16,767 nucleotides of DNA, from positions 1 to 16,767 of the forward strand of contig CAMDKB010000037.1 of the NCBI GenBank assembly GCA_945901195.1. The letters are read 5' to 3'. The notes beneath the pieces are model-generated. The model was not told the origin of the DNA, ran no database searches, and worked only from the letters and a program-made list of their open reading frames with translations. The position numbers and the translations under genes were made by a program. Positions 7,530 to 14,369 of this stretch are shown here, one piece after another; positions within the stretch are counted from its first letter, which is position 1, and each line of letters starts with the position of its first letter. Source of the DNA: Rhizobium sp. Q54 (GTDB taxonomy: Bacteria; Pseudomonadota; Alphaproteobacteria; Rhizobiales; Beijerinckiaceae).

Positions 7530-8711
7530 TTATTGAGCCTGTCCGAATTGATCGACGCGTTTTGCCATGGGTTCGACCAGTTCCAGATCAAAATTGCCGT
7601 CACTTTGCACAACTTTGCTCAGGTAAAAATCAAGCACCACGTTCTGCTTCTCATCGAACTGGAACTCGCCGATAGGCGTTGCAATTTTCACGTTTTTCAA
7701 CGCAGCGAGGAATGCCTGCTTGTCCTCCACCTTCCCGTTGATCGCCTCTATGGCTTTGGCGATGGCGAGGGCGGCGACATATCCAGAAACCGCTGTGGCG
7801 CCGGGCGTCCGATTGAATTTCGCCCGGAAGGATTCAACAAACGCCTTGTTTTCGGGCGAACTAAAGCTCGGCAGATAATAAAGAGGCGCTTGCACGCCGA
7901 CGCCTGCAGTTCCCATCCCTTTGAGCAATGCAGGATCGATCAGTCCGGAGGGCCCGATTAACGGGAGCTTTCCCTTGAGCCCGAGAGATTCGTATTGCTT
8001 CACATAGGCTATGGCGTCCGCCGCAAAGAACATTGCCCAGACCGCGTTGGCGTCCGAGGAAGCAAGTTGTCCGAGGAATGGCGTGAAATCTGACGTGCCG
8101 AGCGGCACCATGATCTTGCGCGCCACTTCGCATCCTGCCTTCTTCAAATGCTCCTCGAATGCAGCTGATTGTTCGTGCCCGGTGACGAAGTCGCTCGCCA
8201 TGATTGCGACCTTCTTGTAACCGAGCTTCGTGCAAGCATAACCGCCGAAGGGGCCGCCGAGCTGGCGATTGCTGAAACTCGTACGAAATATATAGGGACT
8301 GGCCTGTTTATCCGTAAGGTCGTTTGCGCCTGCTGAACCCATGATGACAAGCGGGACCTGCCGTTGATCTACATAGCCACGGATAGCATAAGCGACGGCG
8401 CTGCTTGTCATTCCCGAAAGGACATGAACCTGCTCGCGCTCGACAAGGCGTCGTGTGCGCTCAAGACCTTGTGAGGGATTGGCGGCATCGTCCTCCTTGA
8501 TGAGAACGACAGGTCGTCCCGAAATCTTGTTTTCGATGCTGTCAAAATAATGCGTGAAGCCGTCGGTTGCGTCGTTGCCGACCAAGGCCAGCGGCCCACT
8601 GAACGGATGAACGATACCAATCTTTATGGGAGCCTGGGCAAATGCAGGGGATGTCGTACACGCCAGGGCAATCGCAATAGCCAGGGACTTCAGGTTATGT
8701 TTATCGCTCAT
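7530..8711 (-). CDS. Liv-type ABC transporter substrate-binding protein
   Basis: Periplasmic type-1 binding protein of the LivJ/leucine-binding family, about 393 residues from the ATG at 8711. That start is chosen because a strong GGAGGGG site precedes it and because the protein then begins with a clean signal peptide (MSDKHN... to SPAFA-Q, cleavage near residue 24). A longer frame starts at 8753, overlapping the Rieske stop by four bases, but it adds 14 polar residues ahead of the signal peptide. The mature part opens with APIKIGIVHPFSGPLALVGN, typical of the family, and contains NPSQGLERTRRLVEREQVHVLSG, the hinge-domain pattern. Ligands in this family include amino acids, amides and aromatic acids. 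The gene heads the transporter block, and the Rieske ferredoxin gene lies directly upstream. Confidence 0.94.
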   Translation of the reverse strand: MSDKHNLKSLAIAIALACTTSPAFAQAPIKIGIVHPFSGPLALVGNDATDGFTHYFDSIENKISGRPVVLIKEDDAANPSQGLERTRRLVEREQVHVLSGMTSSAVAYAIRGYVDQRQVPLVIMGSAGANDLTDKQASPYIFRTSFSNRQLGGPFGGYACTKLGYKKVAIMASDFVTGHEQSAAFEEHLKKAGCEVARKIMVPLGTSDFTPFLGQLASSDANAVWAMFFAADAIAYVKQYESLGLKGKLPLIGPSGLIDPALLKGMGTAGVGVQAPLYYLPSFSSPENKAFVESFRAKFNRTPGATAVSGYVAALAIAKAIEAINGKVEDKQAFLAALKNVKIATPIGEFQFDEKQNVVLDFYLSKVVQSDGNFDLELVEPMAKRVDQFGQAQ

Positions 8712-8718
8712 GTATTTT

Positions 8719-8725
8719 CCCCTCC
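8719..8725 (-). promoter_or_regulatory. Ribosome binding site that decides the binding-protein start
   Basis: GGAGGGG on the minus strand, seven bases before the ATG at 8711. It lies inside the longer frame that begins at 8753 and supports the inner start, which also restores a normal signal peptide. Confidence 0.7.
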
Positions 8726-8749
8726 GCTGTGCTTCCGCTGTTACAGCAT

Positions 8750-9064
8750 TCATAGTTCGATGAAGATTTCGCCGTTTTTTTCTTCAACCTGATAAAGCTT
8801 CAGATGCATGATGCTGGCGTCCGTTCCTTCGGCTTTGCCGGTGGCAAGATCGAAGCGAAAGAAATGCCAGGGGCACACTATGGAATCTTCATGGAGCTTT
8901 CCTAACCCCAGCGGCCCCTTGAAGTGTGGACAATTGTTGTGAAAGACGACAACGCTATTGTTCTTGAGACGCGTCAGGCCGACCGGCTCGCCATTTTCGA
9001 GGCGCTGCCGCTTGACCACGCCCCGTTTGACGTCCGTCGATGGACAGGCAACTACCCAGGCCAT
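8750..9064 (-). CDS. Rieske [2Fe-2S] ferredoxin
   Basis: A 104-residue stand-alone Rieske protein. The cluster-binding motif is complete: Cys45-Pro-His47 (CPHFKGPLG) and Cys64-Pro-Trp-His67 (CPWHFFRFD), that is CxH-x16-CxxH. The size and C-terminal strand KNGEIFIEL match ferredoxins of multicomponent ring-hydroxylating dioxygenases and NirD-like proteins. It would carry electrons to an oxygenase, but no Rieske oxygenase alpha subunit or ferredoxin reductase is in the window. A GGGGGAG site stands five bases or more before the ATG at 9064. Its stop overlaps the longer possible start of the transporter binding protein. Whether it serves the cupin proteins, the LLM enzyme or a distant oxygenase cannot be told from the sequence. 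Confidence 0.93.
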   Translation of the reverse strand: MAWVVACPSTDVKRGVVKRQRLENGEPVGLTRLKNNSVVVFHNNCPHFKGPLGLGKLHEDSIVCPWHFFRFDLATGKAEGTDASIMHLKLYQVEEKNGEIFIEL

Positions 9065-9082
9065 CTTCTCTCCCCCATATAT

Positions 9083-9096
9083 TCCGGTGCGCCGGA
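9083..9096. other. Small hairpin upstream of the Rieske gene
   Basis: TCCGG (9083-9087) and CCGGA (9092-9096) form a perfect five-base stem with a four-base loop. It sits 19 bases before the Rieske start and close to its ribosome site, so it might affect mRNA stability or translation. No T-run follows. Confidence 0.3.
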
Positions 9097-9109
9097 TTAA
9101 ATCATTCAG

Positions 9110-9134
9110 AATTGTGACATGATCTTGTCGAATT
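9110..9134. promoter_or_regulatory. Imperfect dyad in the hydrolase-Rieske gap
   Basis: AATT (9110-9113), GACA (9116-9119), TGTC (9126-9129) and AATT (9131-9134) form an imperfect inverted repeat centred near 9122 in the 90-base gap. The size fits a dimeric regulator site, but its sequence differs from the palindrome before the LLM gene. Regulatory meaning is a guess. Confidence 0.25.
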
Positions 9135-9154
9135 GCAAGCCCGCGGTGGGCGTT

Positions 9155-10297
9155 TCAGACAAATGTCCCACGCGCCCATTCTATCACACGCCTGGTTATC
9201 CGCTTTTGCAGCTCGTCCTGACCTCGCATGAAATGCGTCGCACCGGGCAGCACTTCCACTACCGCCCTTCCGCCCGCAGCAGCAATCCATTGCTGCGTGT
9301 GAGAGGGAAATACGATGCTGTCTGCGCCATAACGGGCGATGAACACAGGCGCCTGGATTGACTTGAGGCATTCGGGCCCGTCAGCCCTGCTGTATTTAAG
9401 GCTCCATTGGCTGAGCCATGAACGCAATGTGGAAGAGCGGCCCATGCTGTTGGCGGCATAGTTTGATGCACGCGCCGCAGCCGCATTTTGTGCGGGCCGC
9501 TCATTTGGATCCAGCGATATGTCGAGAAATCTTGGATCTGCGCCCGTGCGGTGAACGATCAGGGGCATGTCGGAGATGGGCAGACGTTTTGGATCGTCGA
9601 TAGCAAATTCAGCAAGCCGCGCCATCGCCATGTCAGATATCGCGTGGTTGCGGGCAACTTGCGCGGCACGATATCGCGTAAGCCATTCCTTGTCGTATAC
9701 GGGCCCATTGGCAGGATTGTACATGTCGAGAGAGGGATCAGTCGATGAGATGTCGTCTTCCTCGACAACGGAAGGGTCCATCCATTCTGTCAATACTTGC
9801 GCGCGGCCAGGATGGGCACACAAAAGCACCATTCCGTCAGCTCGGGGCATTGAAGCGGGGTCTATTTTCAGTGGCGTTCCGTCAGGCAACGATGATATCG
9901 TCAGGCGTTCTGCTTGCGATTGATATAGTGCCATCTGCGATCCACCACCGGAATTGCCAATCAGCACGACATGCCTGAAGCCCTGCTCGCGGAGAAACCG
10001 CACGCCGGCCCCGATATCCTGAATCGAAAACTCCATTTGCAGATGCGTGTCGTTGCCAGTGTAGCGGGTGTTCATCGCCAGACAGGCAGCGCCTTGATTA
10101 TGCAGATTGCGAAGGAGATAGTGGTTGGCAAAATTGGCGGCGGGATGGGCGATGACGAACGCCAGGTTTTTGTCACATCCTTCAGCGGCAAGATGAGCGA
10201 ACAACGCCGGAGCCTGCGCGACAGGACCAAAGCGGCTGTCCAGGCTGGCTTCTGGTACGCCCGATAATGCTATCAATTGTCCAGCGACGACCGTCAT
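9155..10297 (-). CDS. Alpha/beta-hydrolase fold protein
   Basis: A 380-residue serine hydrolase, longer than the common 280 to 300 residues. The nucleophile elbow is GNSGGG with Ser116. The likely acid is Asp326 in IARYGADSIVFPS, and the catalytic His is His355 in PGATHFMRGQ, so the triad appears complete. An HPAANF segment (51-56) follows the early strand and probably helps to form the oxyanion side. The insertion between the nucleophile and the acid (about 135-310) is large and would make a lid domain. No signal peptide is seen, so it should be cytoplasmic. The ATG at 10297 has a strong GGAGG site. It is the first gene of the minus-strand run, divergent from the small cupin pair. In such a setting it may cleave an ester, amide, thioester or a ring-fission product; which one is unknown. 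Confidence 0.9.
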   Translation of the reverse strand: MTVVAGQLIALSGVPEASLDSRFGPVAQAPALFAHLAAEGCDKNLAFVIAHPAANFANHYLLRNLHNQGAACLAMNTRYTGNDTHLQMEFSIQDIGAGVRFLREQGFRHVVLIGNSGGGSQMALYQSQAERLTISSLPDGTPLKIDPASMPRADGMVLLCAHPGRAQVLTEWMDPSVVEEDDISSTDPSLDMYNPANGPVYDKEWLTRYRAAQVARNHAISDMAMARLAEFAIDDPKRLPISDMPLIVHRTGADPRFLDISLDPNERPAQNAAAARASNYAANSMGRSSTLRSWLSQWSLKYSRADGPECLKSIQAPVFIARYGADSIVFPSHTQQWIAAAGGRAVVEVLPGATHFMRGQDELQKRITRRVIEWARGTFV

Positions 10298-10462
10298 CTA
10301 CTCCTCCACCCCATCCGGATCTCCTGCCACGGATAATGGGGCAGTATTGACAGTATCCTGACGCAATGGGAAGATCATCTCCGAACAATAATCCCGTTTC
10401 GCAACAATTTCCTCCGGTGTCCGCCTTGGCTAGCTGCGGAGACCGCTCGAGGGGAGGCCGCA
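10298..10462. promoter_or_regulatory. Divergent promoter region between hydrolase and cupin pair
   Basis: This 165-base gap must hold start signals for both directions. On the plus strand TTGACA (10347-10352) matches the -35 consensus and is followed, after 17 bases, by GAAGAT (10370-10375), a weak -10. The -35 is embedded in CAGTATTGACAGTAT (10343-10357 region), a direct repeat of CAGTAT. GGATA (10331-10335) and TATCC (10354-10358) are inverted arms around it. A small perfect palindrome ATCCGGAT lies at 10313-10320. Ribosome sites are GGAGG at 10453-10457 for the plus-strand gene and GGAGG near 10303-10307 for the hydrolase. The region as a promoter is an inference from gene layout. Confidence 0.45.
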
Positions 10463-11113
10463 ATGTACACAAGTATTTATGTCGAAGAACCGATCGAGAA
10501 AATATACGAAGACTGGGACTTCATGAATGACCGGATCATTCAAAAGCTCCAGGGCTTCGCTCCCATTGGCGATAATATATATGGAATAAGGCAGATCTCG
10601 CAGTCCAACCATGACAAGGCGGGTGAAGCCAAGGGCGCCATGGAACTCGTCAAGGATCGCAAGAATCTCGAAATCGGCCCCGGGGGCGTTATCGTGGTGC
10701 CCCGCAAACCCTATGTTGCGCACATCACCTGTGCAGGCACGCCTCACCATACGCAATTTCTTTTTGGATATTGGCATATCAACGACAAGGATGAAATCAT
10801 CATTCCTGTTCCCGGCGTAAATGGCGATCCAGATCATATCGTGATCGTGATGGGCAGGCCCACAGGGCAGGAAACGGATCGTGCCGCATGGTACTGCGAG
10901 GAATGCACCAGCCTGCTTTACATGAGCGAATATGTGACCGGCCGCGATGGTTTCAAGTCATTCTGGCGATGGGAACAGGCTGCGGTCAAGGATTACAACA
11001 GCGATATGGGACACCGGACCTGCTGGAATTGCGGCCATGTCAATCCGCTTGCCTACACGGCTTTCCATAATCTCGATACGCCCGAACAACGCGAGGCGCG
11101 GCGGCTATGGTAA
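10463..11113 (+). CDS. Small cupin-like protein with CxxC/CxxC ribbon, 3-hydroxyanthranilate dioxygenase-like (first of pair)
   Basis: A 216-residue cytoplasmic protein with a good ribosome site (GGAGG, 10453-10457). Its C-terminal third carries AWYCEEC (142-148) and DYNSDMGHRTCWNCGHVNP (177-195), two CxxC pairs about 40 residues apart. This resembles the rubredoxin-like metal site of bacterial 3-hydroxyanthranilate 3,4-dioxygenase. The middle part reads GYWHINDKDEIIIPVPG (102-118), a cupin-like strand with possible metal ligands His105, Asp108, Asp110 and Glu111. The same layout recurs in the next gene (GFWMMSDVDTVWLDAPG) and in unit B of the protein at 1-1200. The stop overlaps the next start by seven bases, so the two are co-translated and may form a heteromeric protein. 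The family link rests on motif layout; the reaction is not established. Confidence 0.85.
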   Translation: MYTSIYVEEPIEKIYEDWDFMNDRIIQKLQGFAPIGDNIYGIRQISQSNHDKAGEAKGAMELVKDRKNLEIGPGGVIVVPRKPYVAHITCAGTPHHTQFLFGYWHINDKDEIIIPVPGVNGDPDHIVIVMGRPTGQETDRAAWYCEECTSLLYMSEYVTGRDGFKSFWRWEQAAVKDYNSDMGHRTCWNCGHVNPLAYTAFHNLDTPEQREARRLW

Positions 11114-11715
11114 GCGCAGGCACGAACACTGAATACAGATCTGGGGAATTGTTGCTGTCCTATACGCGCTCGATGGTTGACGGGACAGACGGCTGGCGCA
11201 TGGTTGGCGATTATGCCATCTGGTCGGGCAACAGAGCCAACGAGAATTCGCCCTATCTCCTGCATGAACTTGTCGGGGATAAGGTTTTGCGGGTGCCGAT
11301 TGCAACTGCACGCGCGATCCTGCATCCGGTCAAAGGTGGGACCTGGTTCGAAGTTCGTCATCTCTTCGGCTTCTGGATGATGAGCGACGTCGATACAGTC
11401 TGGCTCGATGCTCCGGGAGTCGACGCTCACTATTATACACTCTGCGTTGGCGGCGCGGACTCACGTCCAGGCCAGATTTCCTTTGGATGGGTCTGCCCGA
11501 ATTGCGGCTCGTTGTTCAACACGACCAAACTCCAGGCAGACAAAGGGCGGTTCGAGTCCTGTCTGGAGGCATCGCAACAAATCGTCGAAGATTTCAATGC
11601 TTCAGAGGTAAAGCGAACCTGCCCGGGTTGCGGGAACATCCACCCCGCTAGCTACGGCTTTTATCCGCAGCGTGATTCAGATCTGTCGGGAGCAAGACGC
11701 CAGGATACGCAGTGA
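11107..11715 (+). CDS. Small cupin-like protein with CxxC/CxxC ribbon, paralog of the preceding gene (second of pair)
   Basis: A 202-residue protein whose ATG lies inside the end of the preceding gene. The ribbon is complete: GWVCPNC (127-133) and DFNASEVKRTCPGCGNIHP (162-180). The cupin-like strand GFWMMSDVDTVWLDAPG (88-104) lines up with GYWHINDKDEIIIPVPG of the first gene without gaps, but His105 is replaced by Met91 and Glu111 by Thr97. If those residues bind the catalytic metal, this copy would be a non-catalytic or regulatory partner. No signal peptide is present. Its stop is six bases from the end of the convergent RTX remnant, so the catabolic block ends here. It could be a subunit of one oligomer with the first gene; this is inferred from overlap and homology. 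Confidence 0.83.
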   Translation: MVSAGTNTEYRSGELLLSYTRSMVDGTDGWRMVGDYAIWSGNRANENSPYLLHELVGDKVLRVPIATARAILHPVKGGTWFEVRHLFGFWMMSDVDTVWLDAPGVDAHYYTLCVGGADSRPGQISFGWVCPNCGSLFNTTKLQADKGRFESCLEASQQIVEDFNASEVKRTCPGCGNIHPASYGFYPQRDSDLSGARRQDTQ

Positions 11716-11720
11716 TATCT

Positions 11721-12100
11721 CTATACGACCCGGAAATCCCCCAAGGCAGGCGCACCTACATCGAAAAACGCAATGAGTACGCTGCTGTTTGCCCCTGCGT
11801 TGCCATCGGCGTCGTAGAACAGCTGACGACTGTTCGAATTATAGACGAAGCGTTCGTTGCTTGTCGTAAAATTGCCCGTCGCATTTGTCGAGAACTGAGC
11901 CCGCCGAGCAATCCTGCACCAAGACCGCCGCCGAACTGTGCTGCTGATATTTCAAGCTGGTCGGTTCCGCTGACAAAATCTTCAAAGAAGTCATGAGCGC
12001 CAACGACATTCGACAACACGAAGGGATCGGCGCCATTGCCGCCGTATATCGTATCAATACCGCCCGCACCCTGCAGACGGTCTTTTCGGCGAAAACTGTT
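11721..12100 (-). pseudogene. Frameshifted C-terminal remnant of an RTX (hemolysin-type calcium-binding) protein
   Basis: On the minus strand a degenerate glycine-rich calcium repeat, GGIDTIYGGNGAD, is followed by FVLSNVVGAHDFFEDF, SGTDQLEISAAQFGGG and GLGAGLLGG. The reading frame then breaks. One base out of frame, at about 11899-11903, the family sequence resumes as AQFSTNATGNFTTSNERFVY, NSNSRQLFYDADGNAGANSS and VLIAFFDVGAPALGDFRVV, ending in TAG at 11721-11723. A single missing base (one G of a G-run) explains the break. The C-terminal block is typical of secreted RTX proteins of the serralysin or bacteriocin-like kind, exported by type I secretion. There is no start codon with a ribosome site and only about one repeat, so the 5' part of the gene is gone. 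The upstream edge (about 12100) is approximate, just after the stop of the protease gene. Confidence 0.8.
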
Positions 12101-12110
12101 TCCGTCCTTG

Positions 12111-13442
12111 TCAGAACGGAAGCGATCCTTCCGCCTCACGATTGCCCGCGAAGGGGGAGCCTGACGGTCCTGCACGCGGGCCAGCGAGGGCGACGTAGCG
12201 CGCGCCACCGGGCGGGCGGCGGATCAATAATGCCAGGGGGCCCTTTGTCTGGTCCATTGCCTGTCGTGCGTCACTGGCGGAAGCGACATTGCGTGCACCT
12301 ACCGCCAATACTTCGTCGCCTTTTTTCAAACCGGCGATTCCGGCGGGTGATTGCGGCACAACTGACTTGATGACCGGCGCGTTGATATTGGCGAACTCAA
12401 TGCCGCTGGTGCGCATTGATGCTGCGGACATCGTGAGTCTGGAAGGGCCATGCGCTTGCGTGCGGCCCAGGGAGATTGTCAGCTTCAACGGGCTCAGGCT
12501 GCGAACGCCTTCGAGGACCAGGCTATCGCCCGGCTCGCCGCCTGTGACAGCTTCTGCGACCCGGCGCAGATCACCAATCGGACGGCCATTCATGGCGGCA
12601 ATCAAGTCGCCGGGCCGCAAGCCAGCTTTATCTGCCGGGCCGTCCTTCTCGACTTCCTCAATAGCCGCGCCGCCCGGATTACGCCCCATCGCACTGGCGA
12701 GCGCATGATCAATAATACGCAAGCGTGCACCGAGATAACCGTGCTGCAATTCACCCTTGTCCAGCAGCGCTTTCAATACGCGTTGGGCGATCGTCGCCGG
12801 GATGGCAAATCCCACGCCCACATCGCTGCGCCGCCCGTTGGGGATGGCGGCATTGATGCCCACAACCTGCCCGTTTGTATCAAGCAACGGCCCGCCGGAG
12901 CTGCCGGGATTGAGCGCCGCATCATGTTGCAGAAATCCATGCGGGGTCAGAGGATCGTATGTTCTGTCGAGCCCTGAAATGATGCCTGCGCTGGCCGAAA
13001 AGGCATGCCCGAAGGGGTAGCCGATGGCCACCACCGGCACACCTGGCGTAAGGGCTATTGATGAAAGCACAAGAGGTGGCGCAGCGGGTGGCACGTCGGC
13101 TGTCAACACTGCGAGATCATATGGGGAATCGAAAGACGCCACACGGGCTGCAGAGCTGCGGCCATCTGCTGACATCAAACGAATGGAAGCAGCCGCCTCC
13201 ACCACATGATATGCAGTCGCGATCTGACCGCTTGTGTTGATGATGAAGCCGGCCCCGCGCACAACACGTCCGCCGGAGTCAACAGCGTCGATCATCACGA
13301 TGGAAGCACTGACCTTCGCAATCATCGCAGCCATGCCGGAGTTGGCTTCTGAATTAGGTTCTGAATTGGGTTGGGCATGGCCGGCGCCGGGCCCTGCACT
13401 CATGAAGAAAGCCATGATGATGGCTCTGACTTTTCTCATCAT
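12111..13442 (-). CDS. HtrA/DegP-type trypsin-like serine protease with two PDZ domains
   Basis: A 443-residue secreted protease. A signal peptide (1-23, ending GAGHA-Q) leads to a short repeat-bearing linker (PNSEPNSEANSG, 25-36). The protease domain (about 38-225) shows His79 in TAYHVV, Asp109 in SPYDLAVL and Ser182 in NPGSSGGPLLD, a complete catalytic triad. PDZ 1 (about 235-325) contains GYLGARL and DKAGLRPGDLIAAMNGRPI. PDZ 2 (about 345-420) contains VVPQSPAGIAGLKKGDEVLAV. This order is that of periplasmic HtrA proteases, which degrade or refold damaged envelope proteins. The last 20 residues (PRAGPSGSPFAG...) are low-complexity. The gene is divergent from a small secreted protein gene at 13632 and ends next to the RTX remnant. 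Whether it is a general stress protease or specific for a partner is unknown. Confidence 0.94.
   Translation of the reverse strand: MMRKVRAIIMAFFMSAGPGAGHAQPNSEPNSEANSGMAAMIAKVSASIVMIDAVDSGGRVVRGAGFIINTSGQIATAYHVVEAAASIRLMSADGRSSAARVASFDSPYDLAVLTADVPPAAPPLVLSSIALTPGVPVVAIGYPFGHAFSASAGIISGLDRTYDPLTPHGFLQHDAALNPGSSGGPLLDTNGQVVGINAAIPNGRRSDVGVGFAIPATIAQRVLKALLDKGELQHGYLGARLRIIDHALASAMGRNPGGAAIEEVEKDGPADKAGLRPGDLIAAMNGRPIGDLRRVAEAVTGGEPGDSLVLEGVRSLSPLKLTISLGRTQAHGPSRLTMSAASMRTSGIEFANINAPVIKSVVPQSPAGIAGLKKGDEVLAVGARNVASASDARQAMDQTKGPLALLIRRPPGGARYVALAGPRAGPSGSPFAGNREAEGSLPF
13347..13370 (-). repeat. Tandem 12-bp repeat in the protease linker
   Basis: TTCTGAATTAGG (13347-13358) and TTCTGAATTGGG (13359-13370) are adjacent copies with 11 of 12 bases identical. 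They encode the PNSEPNSE-like linker just behind the signal peptide of the HtrA-type protease. The in-frame unit could change copy number by slippage without breaking the gene. Confidence 0.8.
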
Positions 13443-13631
13443 GCTCTTTCTTCTCGCTGCAACCGCTGGCTTGAAAATGATAAACCGATTCTGCCGTTAA
13501 GGCTGCAGCGGAAGTTCACAAAAACAATTCAATCTTAGACTATTGCTTCCAATTTCGAAACCACCTAGCTTCAGAGTCGGGTCTGCTCGTCGACGGATGC
13601 TTTTGCTACCCGCAATTTCAGGAGTTTGAAC
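13443..13631. promoter_or_regulatory. Divergent promoter region between protease and PPC-like protein
   Basis: This 189-base AT-richer gap separates two diverging genes. A possible plus-strand promoter is TTCACA (13515-13520) with GACTAT (13538-13543) after 17 bases; only three of six -10 bases match. No clear dyad stands out. The shared region suggests linked control of the protease and the secreted protein. Confidence 0.3.
13620..13624 (+). promoter_or_regulatory. Ribosome binding site that decides the PPC-like protein start
   Basis: AGGAG stands seven bases before the ATG at 13632. The alternative TTG at 13626 lies only one base after this site and is too close to be used. Confidence 0.75.
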
Positions 13632-14342
13632 ATGAAGTTTGGTTTTCCAATGCTAGGCGCTGCACTCCTCTTGGCCGGAAGCGCCGCTGCACTTTTAATT
13701 GGAAGCGCCGGTGCGCAGCAACCACAGGGACCCAATCTCGCTGATGGTGGAAAAAAAGAGGCGAACGAGACGGTTCGCTTGCTCGATACATCTTCGCGTC
13801 TGCTGGACTACGGGCGCAAGAATAAAGAGCCGATTGCGATGATACTTGCAGCCCAGATGCGCCAGCGCGTCACGCTGACTGAAGTCGACCGGAAGCCGCA
13901 GGTTGAAGGTGGCGCCGCCGATGAAGGCGCCAAGACAACCCAGACAGACATCACAGTGGATTCAATTTTGGATGAAGCGCGCAAAATGTCAGCGGGCGAC
14001 AAGGTCATCGGTCAAATGGCTGATGATGTGAAGGCCTCTGCGTCCAAGGGCCGAGTCGGTGGACCTGCTGCGCATCGCGTCAACGTCCCAGCCGGAGCCA
14101 CCAACTGGTATCGCGGCGTCACCTTTCAGGGCGGGCGTTATGCGGAAGTCGCAGCTATGGGAGATGGCGATACGGACCTCGATCTCTACGTATACGACGC
14201 CAGCAACAATCTGATCTGCTCTGACACCGATCTTAGCGACCGCACCTATTGCGGGTGGACACCGCGCTGGACCGGCGATTTCACCATCAAGGTGGTCAAT
14301 CGCGGACGCGTCTATAACCGCTATACGTTCGTTACGAACTGA
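13632..14342 (+). CDS. Secreted protein with C-terminal PPC-like beta domain
   Basis: A 236-residue exported protein starting at ATG 13632 (AGGAG seven bases upstream). The signal peptide runs to about residue 28 (GSAGA-Q). The middle (40-140) is predicted helical and charged, with no recognised domain. The C-terminal part (about 145-236) looks like a bacterial pre-peptidase C-terminal (PPC) beta sandwich: VNVPAGATNWYRGVTFQGG, then DGDTDLDLYVYDASNN (178-193), and WTGDFTIKVVNRGRVYNRYT. Cys196 and Cys207 flank an acidic turn and probably form a disulfide in the periplasm. No protease domain is present. It is divergent from the HtrA-type protease and may be its substrate, adaptor or co-regulated partner; that link rests on position only. 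Confidence 0.8.
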   Translation: MKFGFPMLGAALLLAGSAAALLIGSAGAQQPQGPNLADGGKKEANETVRLLDTSSRLLDYGRKNKEPIAMILAAQMRQRVTLTEVDRKPQVEGGAADEGAKTTQTDITVDSILDEARKMSAGDKVIGQMADDVKASASKGRVGGPAAHRVNVPAGATNWYRGVTFQGGRYAEVAAMGDGDTDLDLYVYDASNNLICSDTDLSDRTYCGWTPRWTGDFTIKVVNRGRVYNRYTFVTN

Positions 14343-14369
14343 TACCAGCCTGCGGAAGTCTCGGCCTCT

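Noticed and set aside
8712..8753. Longer start for the transporter binding protein, with ATGA overlap to the Rieske gene
   Set aside because: The inner ATG at 8711 has a strong ribosome site and a clean signal peptide; the overlap is probably accidental.
14343..14369. Possible bidirectional terminator between the convergent PPC-like and molybdenum hydroxylase genes
   Set aside because: No stem of useful length and no T-run are visible in the 27-base gap.
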